This document shows, in pieces, positions 5,238 to 5,309 of a DNA stretch of 5,309 bases. The notes below the pieces were generated by a model. That model searched no databases and had not been told where the DNA came from. It saw only the letters and a program-made list of their open reading frames with translations. Position numbers and translations under genes: made by a program. Origin of the DNA: Thermoplasmata archaeon (lineage in GTDB: Archaea > Thermoplasmatota > E2 > UBA202 > DSCA01); the NCBI GenBank assembly GCA_021159125.1, contig JAGGSL010000138.1, forward strand, positions 1 through 5,309, given 5' to 3'. The stretch's first letter is position 1. The number at the start of each line of letters is the position of its first letter.

Positions 5238-5309
5238 GATAACTAAAATCCTTCCAAAAAGCGAGGATATAAGATGAAAACGGTTTGAAAACAATAACCA
5301 CACTGGGGT

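Noticed and set aside
5266..5285. A plus-strand TATA-like GATATAAG followed by ATG AAA ACG GTT TGA.
   Set aside because: The reading frame is only four codons. The element might serve a rightward gene beyond the window, but nothing within it supports that.
5217..5309. A complete tRNA gene on the minus strand.
   Set aside because: No partner for the acceptor or T-stem and no D-arm or anticodon arm could be found within the available bases. Only the 3' part is present.

Overview
The window looks archaeal, most likely from the Thermoplasmata or a related Euryarchaeota lineage. The visible support is archaeal-type TATA boxes 20-35 bp upstream of starts, at least two starts placed as if their mRNAs were leaderless, frequent ATA isoleucine codons, and a secreted calcium-repeat metalloprotease of a type common in that group. 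The taxonomic call is inference, since no rRNA or marker gene is present.

Every gene I can support lies on the minus strand, so the window reads from right to left. From right to left it holds: (1) about 140 bp of non-coding sequence (5168-5309) with an orphan tRNA-3'-end-like segment; (2) a short flavodoxin-like protein (4721-5143); (3) a tightly packed four-gene ABC-2 transporter operon, ATPase A (3783-4676), permease A (2972-3793), ATPase B (2052-2975) and permease B (1318-2055), joined by overlaps of 11, 4 and 4 bp; (4) a 79-bp gap holding a TATA box; (5) the first 412 codons of a secreted zinc metalloprotease (1-1238) that runs off the left edge and lacks its stop here.

The transporter genes alternate ATPase-permease-ATPase-permease. 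This suits either one heteromeric exporter with two different nucleotide-binding and two different membrane subunits, or two related exporters made from one mRNA. The substrate cannot be read from sequence. The protease has its own promoter, so its link to the transporter is positional only. The flavodoxin precedes the ABC operon by 44 bp with no visible terminator, so read-through is possible, though a separate promoter-like element also lies in the gap.

Three start codons need care. Permease A starts at ATG 3793, not the TTG at 3808. The flavodoxin starts at ATG 5143, not the TTG at 5167. ATPase B starts with GTG at 2975. I found no CRISPR array, insertion sequence or complete RNA gene, and no clearly new system. 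The most unusual items are the partial metzincin-type secreted protease and the orphan tRNA-like fragment.
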